From: CAKUFA01 sp963646285
Lineage (GTDB): Bacteria; Bacillota; Clostridia; Christensenellales; Aristaeellaceae
DNA: 64,000 bases
Assembly (NCBI GenBank): GCA_963646285.1
Contig: CAVIWF010000008.1
Coordinates: 1 to 64,000 of the forward strand
Direction of reading: 5' to 3'
Numbering within the stretch: position 1 is the stretch's first letter; each line of letters opens with the position of its first letter. A program made the position numbers and the translations under genes. Of this stretch, positions 6,488 through 13,883 are shown in pieces. The notes under the pieces were generated by a model. It searched no databases. It had not been told where the DNA came from and saw nothing but the letters and a program-made list of their open reading frames with translations.

Positions 6488-9265
6488 ATGAACGACGAGC
6501 AGCAAGCGAAGAATAAAAAGAAGCCGATGGCAACTGATACAGGCAAAATGCAAGGAGAAACCAGGCGTCGTACGGCGTTCATTTCTGCTGAAAAGAAATA
6601 CCTTGCAGACAATCCCCCTGACCCTCGCAAAAAGAAGTCCGGTCCGAAAGCAGCAGGTGTCAAATCTCTGTTCCAGCTCAAGGAAGGCGAAATGCTCATG
6701 ACCTCCTTTGGCCGAGGGAATGATGCGATTCAGGAGAAGGCCGTACACAGCGGTGTCATTGAAAACTTGCAGGAGAAGCCTGCTTTTTCTGCTGAAACAG
6801 AGAAGAAGGGCTATGTTGTCAGCGGACGCATGACCCATGGTGCCGTACTGGACGACCCCAGTCAGTCAACGAAAGCTCCCGGGGATGACCTGATCGGGCT
6901 CCGCAGGAAGTTTGAAGAGCTGTACTTTGGCACCACGTTCGAGGACAACATTCACATTCAGTTGATTTACAACATTCTCGACATCGAGAAGATCCTGACC
7001 ATCCACATCAACAATATCATTTACGAAATCAACAACCTGTTCCGCCGTGATGGCGATGATTACGCTGATTTGTTCCAGTCCCTTCGGGCTTCCAAGCCTT
7101 TTGAAAACCTGGCGTTGGACGAACAGAATGATATGAGCAGGTCTGCATCGAAAGAGCTGTTTGAGGAGCTAATGAACACTCGCCGTCGTGCGTACTTTGG
7201 CGACATTCTCTACAAGGAACCTAAAAGGAACAAAGATCATGAACCTGAGGCTATGGATCTGACTGAGAAGAAGCACTACTATTATGTGCTTGCTTTGCTG
7301 GCCACAACGAGGCATTCACTAGCCCATGGCAAGAGCAGTGACACCAGCGTTATTTATCAACTTGACGGTGGGAAGAATGTTGTCAGTCCGGAAGCCTTGA
7401 TGACACTGGATGCACTTTATAAGAAGAAGATTTCGGCAATTAACAAGGACTTCATCGAAAAGGCTCGGCAAAAGAATTTGCCCCTGCTCTTTGAAGCCCT
7501 GCATGTTACCGACCGGAAGCGCAAAGAACAGCTTGCACGGGATTACTACGACTTCACGGTGCGCAAGGAGTATAAGAATCAGGGGTTTTCCATTAAAACG
7601 ATCCGTGAGCTCATTCTTTCTCTGCCGGATGCAAGGGTGCTTACGGAGCAGCAGTACGACAGCGTACGGTCAAAGCTGTATATGCTTTTTGATTTTGTGA
7701 TCTTCGACTGGTACCGCAATCATCCGAAGCGGATGGACGAATTGGTCAACAACCTGCGTGGTGCATTAACCGAGGAAGATAAGCTCCATTACTATATAGA
7801 GGCAGTCGAATTCTTGTGGGGCTATATTCGGCCTGCCATAATGGACTACATTGCTGTAAAACTCAACCGCAGAAATGTTAAAGATATCTTACCTGTCCCA
7901 ATGGACGAGCATGTGTTGGATGGCGTGCTGCTGCAAAAAGATGCCTCTCGCTTCAGCAAGCTGATGTACCTGCTGACCTGCTTCCAGGATGGTAAGGAAA
8001 TCAACGACCTGCTGACCACACTGATCAACAAGTTTGAGAACATTGCCAGTTTCCAGCAGGTACTTCAGGAACGGGGACTGTCCTGTGACTTCCAGAAGGA
8101 ATACAGGATGTTCGCAAACAGCCAGACCATTGCCAAGGAGCTGCGCACCATCAATGCCTTTGCCCGCATGAGCAAGGCGGATACAGCTACCAAGGCCGCT
8201 ATGTTCTACGATGCGGCGTACTTGCTGGGTTTCAACGGCAGTGACGAGGAGCTAACGAAGCTGATCACGACCATGCTGGATAAGGACAGCGGTGCGCTGC
8301 TGCCTGGGGGCAAGAAAGACAATAGCTTCCGTAACTTTATCATTAACAACGTGATTGAGTCTCGGCGGTTCCAGTATCTTGCACGGTACGGCAACCCGAA
8401 GAAGCTGTGCAAGCTGGTCAGGAACAAAAAGGTCGTTGCATTCGTGCTCAAGGACATTCCTGATGCGCAGATTGTCCGCTATTACAACAGCTGCAAGGGT
8501 GTTAAAGCGGCGTACAACCCGAACATGCGCAAGGAACTGCAAGGCATGATTGCTCAGGTCGACTTTACGGACTTCGAGCTGATTCGTACCAATGCCCGGT
8601 ATGCAACGCCTGCAGAAAATGCAGAGAAGGAACGCAAGAAGGCCATTGTCCGTCTGTACCTGACGGTACTATATCTGCTGGTGAAGAACCTGGTGTACAT
8701 CAATTCCCGGTATTTCCTTGCCTTCCACTGTGTGGAACGGGATGCGGTAACCTACGACTCGGAGAAGTATGCAAGCCTTGGCCGGGAAAAGCTGCGGCTT
8801 CGTGATTTCGCCATAGAGCGGGTGGAGCAGGGAACACTGAACAAGCGTGCCACCCACTACATGCAGCAGAACTTCGCTAATTCCGATCCCATGTTCATTG
8901 TGGAATTCCGCAACCATGTGGATCACATGAATGCGGTGCGCAATGCTGATAAGTACATAAACGACATTGCAAAGGTCGATTCGTACTTTGAACTGTATCA
9001 CTACATCCTGCAGCGGTCGCTGATAGATACCTACCATACCGCCGTTGCCAATGGCTGGCTGAAGCAGGACGTGAATCCCAAGTCCCTGGAGTACATTGCC
9101 TTGGTAGAAAAGTATCACGCCTACTGCAAGGACATGGTGAAAGCACTGAATGTACCCTTTGCTTACAACCTGCCCCGGTACAAGAACCTGTCCATTAAGG
9201 AACTCTTCGACCAGAACAACTACCTGCCCAAAGAAGCAGGAAAGGATGCCATCAAGTCGGAATAA
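6488..9265 (+). CDS. cas13d: Cas13d, RNA-guided RNA nuclease of type VI-D CRISPR
   Basis: Cas13d binds CRISPR RNA, matures it, and on matching target RNA cleaves target and bystander RNA with a composite HEPN site. This 925-residue protein has the compact size of Cas13d. The two R-x4-H motifs are RHSLAH (R275, H280) and RNHVDH (R808, H813). Family blocks include AGVKSLFQLKEGEMLMTSFG near residue 54 and QLIYNILDIEKIL near 156, which resemble the Ruminococcus enzymes. The first roughly 50 residues are a Lys/Arg-rich tail. The ATG at 6488 follows ACAGGAGG by eight bases; an upstream in-frame start at 6395 falls inside the leader hairpin and lacks such a site. The adjacent VI-D-like repeats support the call. 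Confidence 0.97.
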   Translation: MNDEQQAKNKKKPMATDTGKMQGETRRRTAFISAEKKYLADNPPDPRKKKSGPKAAGVKSLFQLKEGEMLMTSFGRGNDAIQEKAVHSGVIENLQEKPAFSAETEKKGYVVSGRMTHGAVLDDPSQSTKAPGDDLIGLRRKFEELYFGTTFEDNIHIQLIYNILDIEKILTIHINNIIYEINNLFRRDGDDYADLFQSLRASKPFENLALDEQNDMSRSASKELFEELMNTRRRAYFGDILYKEPKRNKDHEPEAMDLTEKKHYYYVLALLATTRHSLAHGKSSDTSVIYQLDGGKNVVSPEALMTLDALYKKKISAINKDFIEKARQKNLPLLFEALHVTDRKRKEQLARDYYDFTVRKEYKNQGFSIKTIRELILSLPDARVLTEQQYDSVRSKLYMLFDFVIFDWYRNHPKRMDELVNNLRGALTEEDKLHYYIEAVEFLWGYIRPAIMDYIAVKLNRRNVKDILPVPMDEHVLDGVLLQKDASRFSKLMYLLTCFQDGKEINDLLTTLINKFENIASFQQVLQERGLSCDFQKEYRMFANSQTIAKELRTINAFARMSKADTATKAAMFYDAAYLLGFNGSDEELTKLITTMLDKDSGALLPGGKKDNSFRNFIINNVIESRRFQYLARYGNPKKLCKLVRNKKVVAFVLKDIPDAQIVRYYNSCKGVKAAYNPNMRKELQGMIAQVDFTDFELIRTNARYATPAENAEKERKKAIVRLYLTVLYLLVKNLVYINSRYFLAFHCVERDAVTYDSEKYASLGREKLRLRDFAIERVEQGTLNKRATHYMQQNFANSDPMFIVEFRNHVDHMNAVRNADKYINDIAKVDSYFELYHYILQRSLIDTYHTAVANGWLKQDVNPKSLEYIALVEKYHAYCKDMVKALNVPFAYNLPRYKNLSIKELFDQNNYLPKEAGKDAIKSE

Positions 9266-9289
9266 TGCTGCCGATTTGACGGTGATTGA

Positions 9290-9322
9290 AGCCGCTGACC
9301 TTCGTGTTGGCGGCTCTTTTTT
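9290..9322 (+). terminator. Intrinsic terminator between cas13d and cas1
   Basis: AGCCGC (9290-9295) pairs with GCGGCT (9310-9315) and is followed by CTTTTTT. The cas1 ribosome site begins directly after the T-run, so cas1-cas2 would be expressed only by read-through unless another promoter exists. Confidence 0.65.
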
Positions 9323-9338
9323 GAAGGAGGGATTTTTC

Positions 9339-10214
9339 GTGACAGCTGGCTGGCGAACTGTGGTGATCAATCGGCATGAGGAATTGAAAATGTGCGACCA
9401 TCAATTGATCATCAAAAATGAGGAGCAGGAATGGTCTGTGCCCTTGGAGCAGGTGCGTGATGTGATGGTTGCTCATTCTTCCGGCAGCGTCAGTCTGTCA
9501 CTGCTGCAGCAGCTAACAGAGGACGGCGTGAACGTGGTGCTGTGTGATCGCCGCCACGAACCGGCAGCACAGCTGATCCCCATCGGCGGTCATTTGGAGG
9601 GAGCAGGTCATCTGCTGGATCAGGCGGCATGGCCCCAGCGGCGGAAAGCAGCCCTGTGGAAGCAGATCGTCCGGCAAAAAATCACCATGCAGGCGGAGCT
9701 GCTGAATCGGCTGGAGCTTCCATCCGCCAAAGAAGTGCAGCATCATGCCGCTCAGGTGCACCCGGGGGACAGTACAAACCGTGAAGGTGCTGCGGCAAAA
9801 GCTTATTTCCGTGCACTGTTTGGGGAAGATTTTATCCGCCATGCAACGGACGACGTGAATGCTGCCCTGAATTACGGCTATACCATTCTCAACACAGCGG
9901 TCAGCCGGGCGATTGTCTCCCATGGATACAACACCGCACTGGGCGTCCATCATTGCAATCGGCTGAACTATGTGAATCTCTCCTGTGATTTGATGGAGCC
10001 TTTTCGCCCACTGGTGGATGAGATTGTTTATGCAAATGCTGGCTGCGAACTGGATTGGCCATACCGTCAGCAGCTGATTGCGGTACTCCAGTGTACCTGC
10101 CGGTTCGATGGCAAGAAATACAAGCTGGGGGATGCGCTGGATCTATTTATCCTGCAGGCGATGGCTTTTATGCAGGGCGAGCGTAAAAAGATGGGAGTGG
10201 TCAGCTTTGCATGA
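9339..10214 (+). CDS. cas1: Cas1, CRISPR spacer integrase
   Basis: Cas1 with Cas2 inserts new spacers at the leader end of the array. The 291-residue protein has the size and layout of the Cas1 found with type II and VI-D systems. Likely metal ligands are E149 (NREGAAAKAYFRALFG), H204 or H205 (LGVHHCNRLN) and E220 (SCDLMEPFRP), the Glu-His-Glu trio of the family. The segment NALNYGYTILNTAV-like near residue 170 is also typical. The start is GTG at 9339 behind GAAGGAGGG. It overlaps cas2 by 8 bases, so the two are translationally coupled. No reverse transcriptase fusion is present, so how RNA-derived or DNA-derived spacers are acquired is open. Confidence 0.95.
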   Translation: MTAGWRTVVINRHEELKMCDHQLIIKNEEQEWSVPLEQVRDVMVAHSSGSVSLSLLQQLTEDGVNVVLCDRRHEPAAQLIPIGGHLEGAGHLLDQAAWPQRRKAALWKQIVRQKITMQAELLNRLELPSAKEVQHHAAQVHPGDSTNREGAAAKAYFRALFGEDFIRHATDDVNAALNYGYTILNTAVSRAIVSHGYNTALGVHHCNRLNYVNLSCDLMEPFRPLVDEIVYANAGCELDWPYRQQLIAVLQCTCRFDGKKYKLGDALDLFILQAMAFMQGERKKMGVVSFA

Positions 10215-10524
10215 TCGAAAAAGTGTGCTGATGGTGCTCTATGATCTGCCAACGCAAACATCAGACCAGCGGCGGGATGCGCAAAAGTTCCGGAAGAAGC
10301 TGCTGGCTACCGGCTTTTTACCCATGCAGGAATCGATATACGTCAAGCTGCTGCGCAATGCCAGCGGAACCGAAAGCGAAGTGGCAGCGGTACAAAAGCT
10401 TGCACCTCAAGAGGGTAATGTGCAAGCCATTCCTATGAGCTTGCAGGTGTTTCAAAGCATGCGGACACTGACAGGAGACGGCTTCAACATGAAGCTTTTT
10501 GCAGATGACCTGATTTTCCTCTAA
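10207..10524 (+). CDS. cas2: Cas2, CRISPR adaptation protein
   Basis: This 105-residue protein is the structural partner of Cas1 in the spacer-integration complex. The ferredoxin-like N-terminus VLMVLYDLPTQTSDQRRDAQKFRKK carries the conserved Asp after a hydrophobic strand, as in Cas2. I chose the TTG at 10207, behind GATGGGAG and overlapping the end of cas1; the ATG at 10231 would remove the first strand and has a poor ribosome site. It is the last gene before the leader and array. Confidence 0.92.
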   Translation: MHDRKSVLMVLYDLPTQTSDQRRDAQKFRKKLLATGFLPMQESIYVKLLRNASGTESEVAAVQKLAPQEGNVQAIPMSLQVFQSMRTLTGDGFNMKLFADDLIFL

Positions 10525-10532
10525 AATCCCTT

Positions 10533-10593
10533 CACATCCGTGACATTTTTCGTGATTTCGAGGCCAAAATATCAGAAAAATGTCACGGATGTG
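10533..10593. repeat. Perfect 19-bp inverted repeat in the CRISPR leader
   Basis: CACATCCGTGACATTTTTC (10533-10551) is exactly complementary to 10575-10593, with a 23-nt centre. It starts 8 bp after the cas2 stop and its right arm touches the -35 box of the array promoter. It lacks a T-run, so a simple terminator is not obvious. It may end cas transcripts, serve as an operator, or mark the leader for integration. Confidence 0.85.
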
Positions 10594-10622
10594 TTGACAA
10601 GCGAACGTCCATAAAGTATAAT
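10594..10622 (+). promoter_or_regulatory. CRISPR leader promoter
   Basis: TTGACA (10594-10599), 17-bp spacer, TATAAT (10617-10622), a perfect consensus 38 bp before the first repeat. The intervening RNA (10631-10660) can form a hairpin with CCTCT/AGAGG ends. It drives the array in the same direction as the cas genes. Confidence 0.85.
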
Positions 10623-10659
10623 AAAATCAACCTCTTGAGGGGACTGAAAGCTCCCAGAG

Positions 10660-11240
10660 GAACTACACCCTTACCAGTTGGTAGGGGTCTAAAACAAATG
10701 AGTAAATTTTTAGATTTATCAGTTTTTGAACTACACCCTTACCAGTTGGTAGGGGTCTAAAACACAATTTCCAGCTCCATGTCCCCGAAGACCTGCGAAC
10801 TACACCCTTACCAGTTGGTAGGGGTCTAAAACAATGCTGTAGGCCACCAGGTTCTGGCTGTTCTTGAACTACACCCTTACCAGTTGGTAGGGGTCTAAAA
10901 CTTATCGTTGCAGGAGAAAGCTGCGAAGATGAGAACTACACCCTTACCAGTTGGTAGGGGTCTAAAACAAAAATTCGTCCGCCAAGTCCATCCCGCCAAA
11001 GAACTACACCCTTACCAGTTGGTAGGGGTCTAAAACCAAAAGCGTTAGAATTGCTCCCGGCTTAAAGGAACTACACCCTTACCAGTTGGTAGGGGTCTAA
11101 AACCAGACGCCCACACAACGTCCTGGGACATGCCCGAACTACACCCTTACCAGTTGGTAGGGGTCTAAAACGGTAGCTCGACGCACAGTCCTTTCACGAA
11201 GTGGGAACTACGTCTTTACCCCTTGGTGAGGGAACCCTTG
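10660..11240 (+). CRISPR. Type VI-D CRISPR array, 8 spacers
   Basis: Eight identical 36-nt repeats start at 10660, 10728, 10797, 10866, 10933, 11001, 11068 and 11136. A degenerate ninth lies at 11205-11240 and marks the leader-distal end. Spacers are 32, 33, 33, 31, 32, 31, 32 and 33 nt and all differ. Each repeat contains the hairpin CCCTTACC-AGTT-GGTAGGGG followed by TCTAAAAC. This closely resembles Ruminococcus Cas13d direct repeats, with the hairpin 5' of the spacer as expected for type VI crRNA transcribed on the plus strand. The complete lack of repeat drift suggests a recently active array. Confidence 0.99.
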
Positions 11241-11261
11241 AGCAGAATTAATAGAGACATG

Positions 11262-11292
11262 AAAAAAGCAGGCTTTACGGTCTGCTTCTTTT
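11262..11292 (+). terminator. Terminator of the CRISPR array
   Basis: AAGCAG (11266-11271) pairs with CTGCTT (11282-11287), followed by CTTTTC and preceded by A residues. It lies 22 bp after the terminal repeat. Confidence 0.6.
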
Positions 11293-11302
11293 CGTATATA
11301 AT
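11274..11302 (+). promoter_or_regulatory. Promoter of the DUF3800 gene
   Basis: TTTACG (11274-11279), 17-bp spacer, TATAAT (11297-11302). The -35 box sits in the loop of the array terminator. Confidence 0.65.
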
Positions 11303-11350
11303 TGGGTACAGACAATCATCATCTTAGCGAAGATCAGGAGGGGTTCCACC

Positions 11351-13390
11351 GTGAGCATCAGGAGTTTCGACTTTTTTATAGATGAAAGCGGTAAGTTTGA
11401 TGACATGGCAGGGAAAAATCAGTCTATGTCTCTCGTAGGCGGTATCCTTGTGCCCCACGATACTTTGACAGCAGCCCGTGAAAAGCTGCTGCCAGAACCT
11501 GTGCATTGCTGCGAACGGTACGATAAGCGCTACTTGGATGTGCTGGAAACCATGCAGCAAAACGGTGCACAGTTCGTGATTTTTCAAAATGAAGAGCAAA
11601 TACAGGTCATCAATGGAGACACAACCTATCTGAACATCCTTGCTGAAGGGCTTGTGCGGCTCCTAAGCGACCTGAAGCTGAAATACCCGAATGATACCGT
11701 GCATGTAAACGTGGCAATTGCCACCAGAAAAAATACGGCCGAGGGCTATGGCATCATCGGCACGGAACAGTATAAAGCGCGTGTAGAAGAAAGGGTGGAG
11801 CTGGCCAAGTATCGCAGCAATGCAGCCATCTGCGAGTATGAACTGCGCTTTGGCGATGCACGCAAGCAAAGAGAATTTGACTTTGCTGATATTGTCTGCA
11901 ACACTTACCTAACCAGAAATGGAAGGAAAAAGTTCACAGATGAAGATCGGGCACGCATTGAAAAGATTTATAGCGGGCAATGTATCTACTCGGTGTTCGA
12001 AAGTGCAACGGTCAGCTATTTGAAGCAGCTGCTGGCTGAAGAGCACTACAGCGAAATGGCCTGCCACATCTGTACACTGACGAAGGCACAGGATGTAGCA
12101 AGCCTGCATAAAGAGCTGCTCAAACGGATCATTGCCGATTCACCAACGGGGCGGGAAGTCCTTTTCAGAAACCTTTCGCTGCAAATCCGGCTGTATGTTG
12201 ATCAACGTCTGTTTACTGATGGCATTGTCTTTGCCGAAAACTATAAGAATCGCATCCTGCTCCACTTGCAGAAAACGTCCGAAGCCATGAAAAAGGAAGC
12301 TGCTTTCTGGCTTTTCGACACGGATTTCTATATTGTCACAATGTATAACCACATTGGTAACGTCAGCAAGTGTGCGGAGTATTTGAACCGCTGCAACGAT
12401 AATATCCATGTTGTCAGCCGCTCGTGGGAGCATATCGATTATTATTTCAATTTCAGAATTCGTGAGCTGAACTGCCTAAAGGGCTGCTTTGATTTTGAAG
12501 CGGTGCAGGAAAAAGCACAGCAGCTGATTGACGTGCTTTCCAATGCAAAGGAACTGTTTGGGATGATCGAGCCGAACAATGCTAATGCATCCAAGTCGGA
12601 ACTGCTGGGCAAGGCATACGGCATTCTGCTGGAAACCTACTTGAACCAGGTGGGCAATCACCCGGAACTGCTGGAAAAGGCGCTGGCAACATCCGACCTT
12701 GCCATGGAAGAGTTTTCGTCTGTAAGTGATCTGCAGCGGCAAAAACAAAACCGCAGCACTTTGTTGCTTGTTGCCGGAAAGCCTGTGGAGGCTTTGGACT
12801 GGCTCCTGCGTGTGTTTGATCTATCCATGACAAGTGTTGATGCGCTGGAAACATTGATTGGCTGCATTTATCAGCAGCCCAATCATCCCATGCAGTTCCC
12901 ACTTTGGCACTATACGGATGTGATGCTGGCACTGGGAAAATCGGGCGACCCACTGGGACGAAAGATGTTTGAAGCACTGAATCGTTCGGATGCATTCAAC
13001 CGTGATATCAAGAACACTGATGCGGATAATGCCGGCGATGGGTATCCCCGGAACCTGACATTGTGGAACCTTAGCCGGTATCACCGTATGACGGGCAATG
13101 CCAAGGCAGCAGATGCCTATTTTACCCGTGCCAGAAATATCACAAAGAAGGATGCGGAAAAAGTAACGCTGTACTCCTTCAGCCTCAGCATGGAAGCTGA
13201 TAGGCTTCTGTGGCGTGTGCAGAAGGGGGAAGAAAAGGCAAAGCAGGCACAAGCTGAAATGGAACGCACTGTGAAAAGTTTCTGTGAAAAAAAGAACGTT
13301 CCGGATGCTATGAAACGCCATTTCATGCAGTGCGAGCATGATGATCCGGTCACGTACTTGACCAACTGCAGCCGTGCATATTTGCGGTAA
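11351..13390 (+). CDS. DUF3800-domain protein with C-terminal helical repeats
   Basis: The 679-residue protein begins with a DUF3800 domain (about 1-190): FFIDESGKFDD near residue 8 and DFADIVCNTYL near 177 supply the acidic residues of this RNase H-like family, whose biochemical role is mostly unknown. The remainder (about 240-675) is alpha-helical and resembles TPR-type repeats, for example the segment ending NLSRYHRMTGNAKAADAYFTRARNI. No membrane segment is seen. The GTG start follows AGGAGGGG by seven bases. It lies 110 bp after the CRISPR array in the same direction with its own promoter. It may be an accessory of the VI-D locus or an independent defence gene; neither is shown. Confidence 0.8.
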   Translation: MSIRSFDFFIDESGKFDDMAGKNQSMSLVGGILVPHDTLTAAREKLLPEPVHCCERYDKRYLDVLETMQQNGAQFVIFQNEEQIQVINGDTTYLNILAEGLVRLLSDLKLKYPNDTVHVNVAIATRKNTAEGYGIIGTEQYKARVEERVELAKYRSNAAICEYELRFGDARKQREFDFADIVCNTYLTRNGRKKFTDEDRARIEKIYSGQCIYSVFESATVSYLKQLLAEEHYSEMACHICTLTKAQDVASLHKELLKRIIADSPTGREVLFRNLSLQIRLYVDQRLFTDGIVFAENYKNRILLHLQKTSEAMKKEAAFWLFDTDFYIVTMYNHIGNVSKCAEYLNRCNDNIHVVSRSWEHIDYYFNFRIRELNCLKGCFDFEAVQEKAQQLIDVLSNAKELFGMIEPNNANASKSELLGKAYGILLETYLNQVGNHPELLEKALATSDLAMEEFSSVSDLQRQKQNRSTLLLVAGKPVEALDWLLRVFDLSMTSVDALETLIGCIYQQPNHPMQFPLWHYTDVMLALGKSGDPLGRKMFEALNRSDAFNRDIKNTDADNAGDGYPRNLTLWNLSRYHRMTGNAKAADAYFTRARNITKKDAEKVTLYSFSLSMEADRLLWRVQKGEEKAKQAQAEMERTVKSFCEKKNVPDAMKRHFMQCEHDDPVTYLTNCSRAYLR

Positions 13391-13583
13391 ATGGCAGCGA
13401 CATCGTGCTGACAGTATGCATGGAATAAAGGGAAATGGCTGTTGGCGGGCATTCTTTTGAGGTTTTTGAGTATTTTGACAAGGTAAATGTTCAACGTTAT
13501 TAATCCGGGAAACGCTGGTGGTATGATAGGGTGTGATTGAAACTGTTGCTGTTTTAGATTGAGTTTTGACAGAGCAGCCTTTT
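13391..13583. other. Intergenic, no gene seen
   Basis: Between the DUF3800 gene and the tRNA terminator no credible ORF or RNA was found. A TTGACA-17-TATTAA-like pattern near 13477 on the plus strand has nothing obvious to drive. Confidence 0.4.
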
Positions 13584-13630
13584 GCAAAAAAAAGAACGGT
13601 TTCATCGCCCACAGGCCGATGAAACCGTTC
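13584..13630 (-). terminator. Terminator of tRNA-Ala transcript
   Basis: A 14-bp perfect stem (13594-13607 with 13617-13630) is followed on the minus strand by eight T residues, 17 bp beyond the tRNA 3' end. Confidence 0.9.
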
Positions 13631-13647
13631 GAACATATTAACAAGAG

Positions 13648-13720
13648 TGGAGCATACGGGAGTCGAACCCGTGACCTCTACAATGCGAATGTAGCGCACT
13701 ACCAACTGTGCCAATGCCCC
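13648..13720 (-). tRNA. tRNA-Ala (anticodon CGC)
   Basis: The 73-nt cloverleaf has a seven-pair acceptor stem GGGGCAT/ATGCTCC, the anticodon stem CTACA/TGTAG with loop TTCGCAT, and the T-loop motif GGTTCGACTCC. The anticodon CGC reads GCG alanine codons. The CCA end is not encoded. A promoter and terminator flank it as a single-gene unit. Confidence 0.93.
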
Positions 13721-13759
13721 AAAGACGCACATGAAAAACATTTCTCAAGTGCAAGCGAA

Positions 13760-13788
13760 AGTGTACCACACAAAAGGGAAAATTGCAA
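13760..13788 (-). promoter_or_regulatory. Promoter of tRNA-Ala
   Basis: Minus-strand TTGCAA (13783-13788), 17-bp spacer, TACACT (13760-13765), 40 bp upstream of the tRNA. Confidence 0.65.
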
Positions 13789-13842
13789 GAGAAAAATTAC
13801 GAAGCAAATGCCAATCGTGAATAATCGTGAATAATTCAAAGA

Positions 13843-13876
13843 CTAGCGAAACGTTAATTCAAACTCGTTTCGCTAG
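13843..13876 (-). terminator. Probable terminator of the ADP-ribose cluster
   Basis: CTAGCGAAACG arms (13843-13853 and 13866-13876) form an 11-bp stem shortly after the last gene of the cluster. The following T-run is interrupted. Confidence 0.5.
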
Positions 13877-13883
13877 CCTTTGT

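Noticed and set aside
6488..9265. Cas13a, Cas13b or Cas13c identity
   Set aside because: The protein is too short for those classes, the HEPN positions fit Cas13d, and the repeat has the Cas13d-type hairpin.
13471..13560. Plus-strand promoter after the DUF3800 gene
   Set aside because: TTGACA with TATTAA at 17 bp is visible, but the only downstream gene is a tRNA on the opposite strand, so a function could not be supported.
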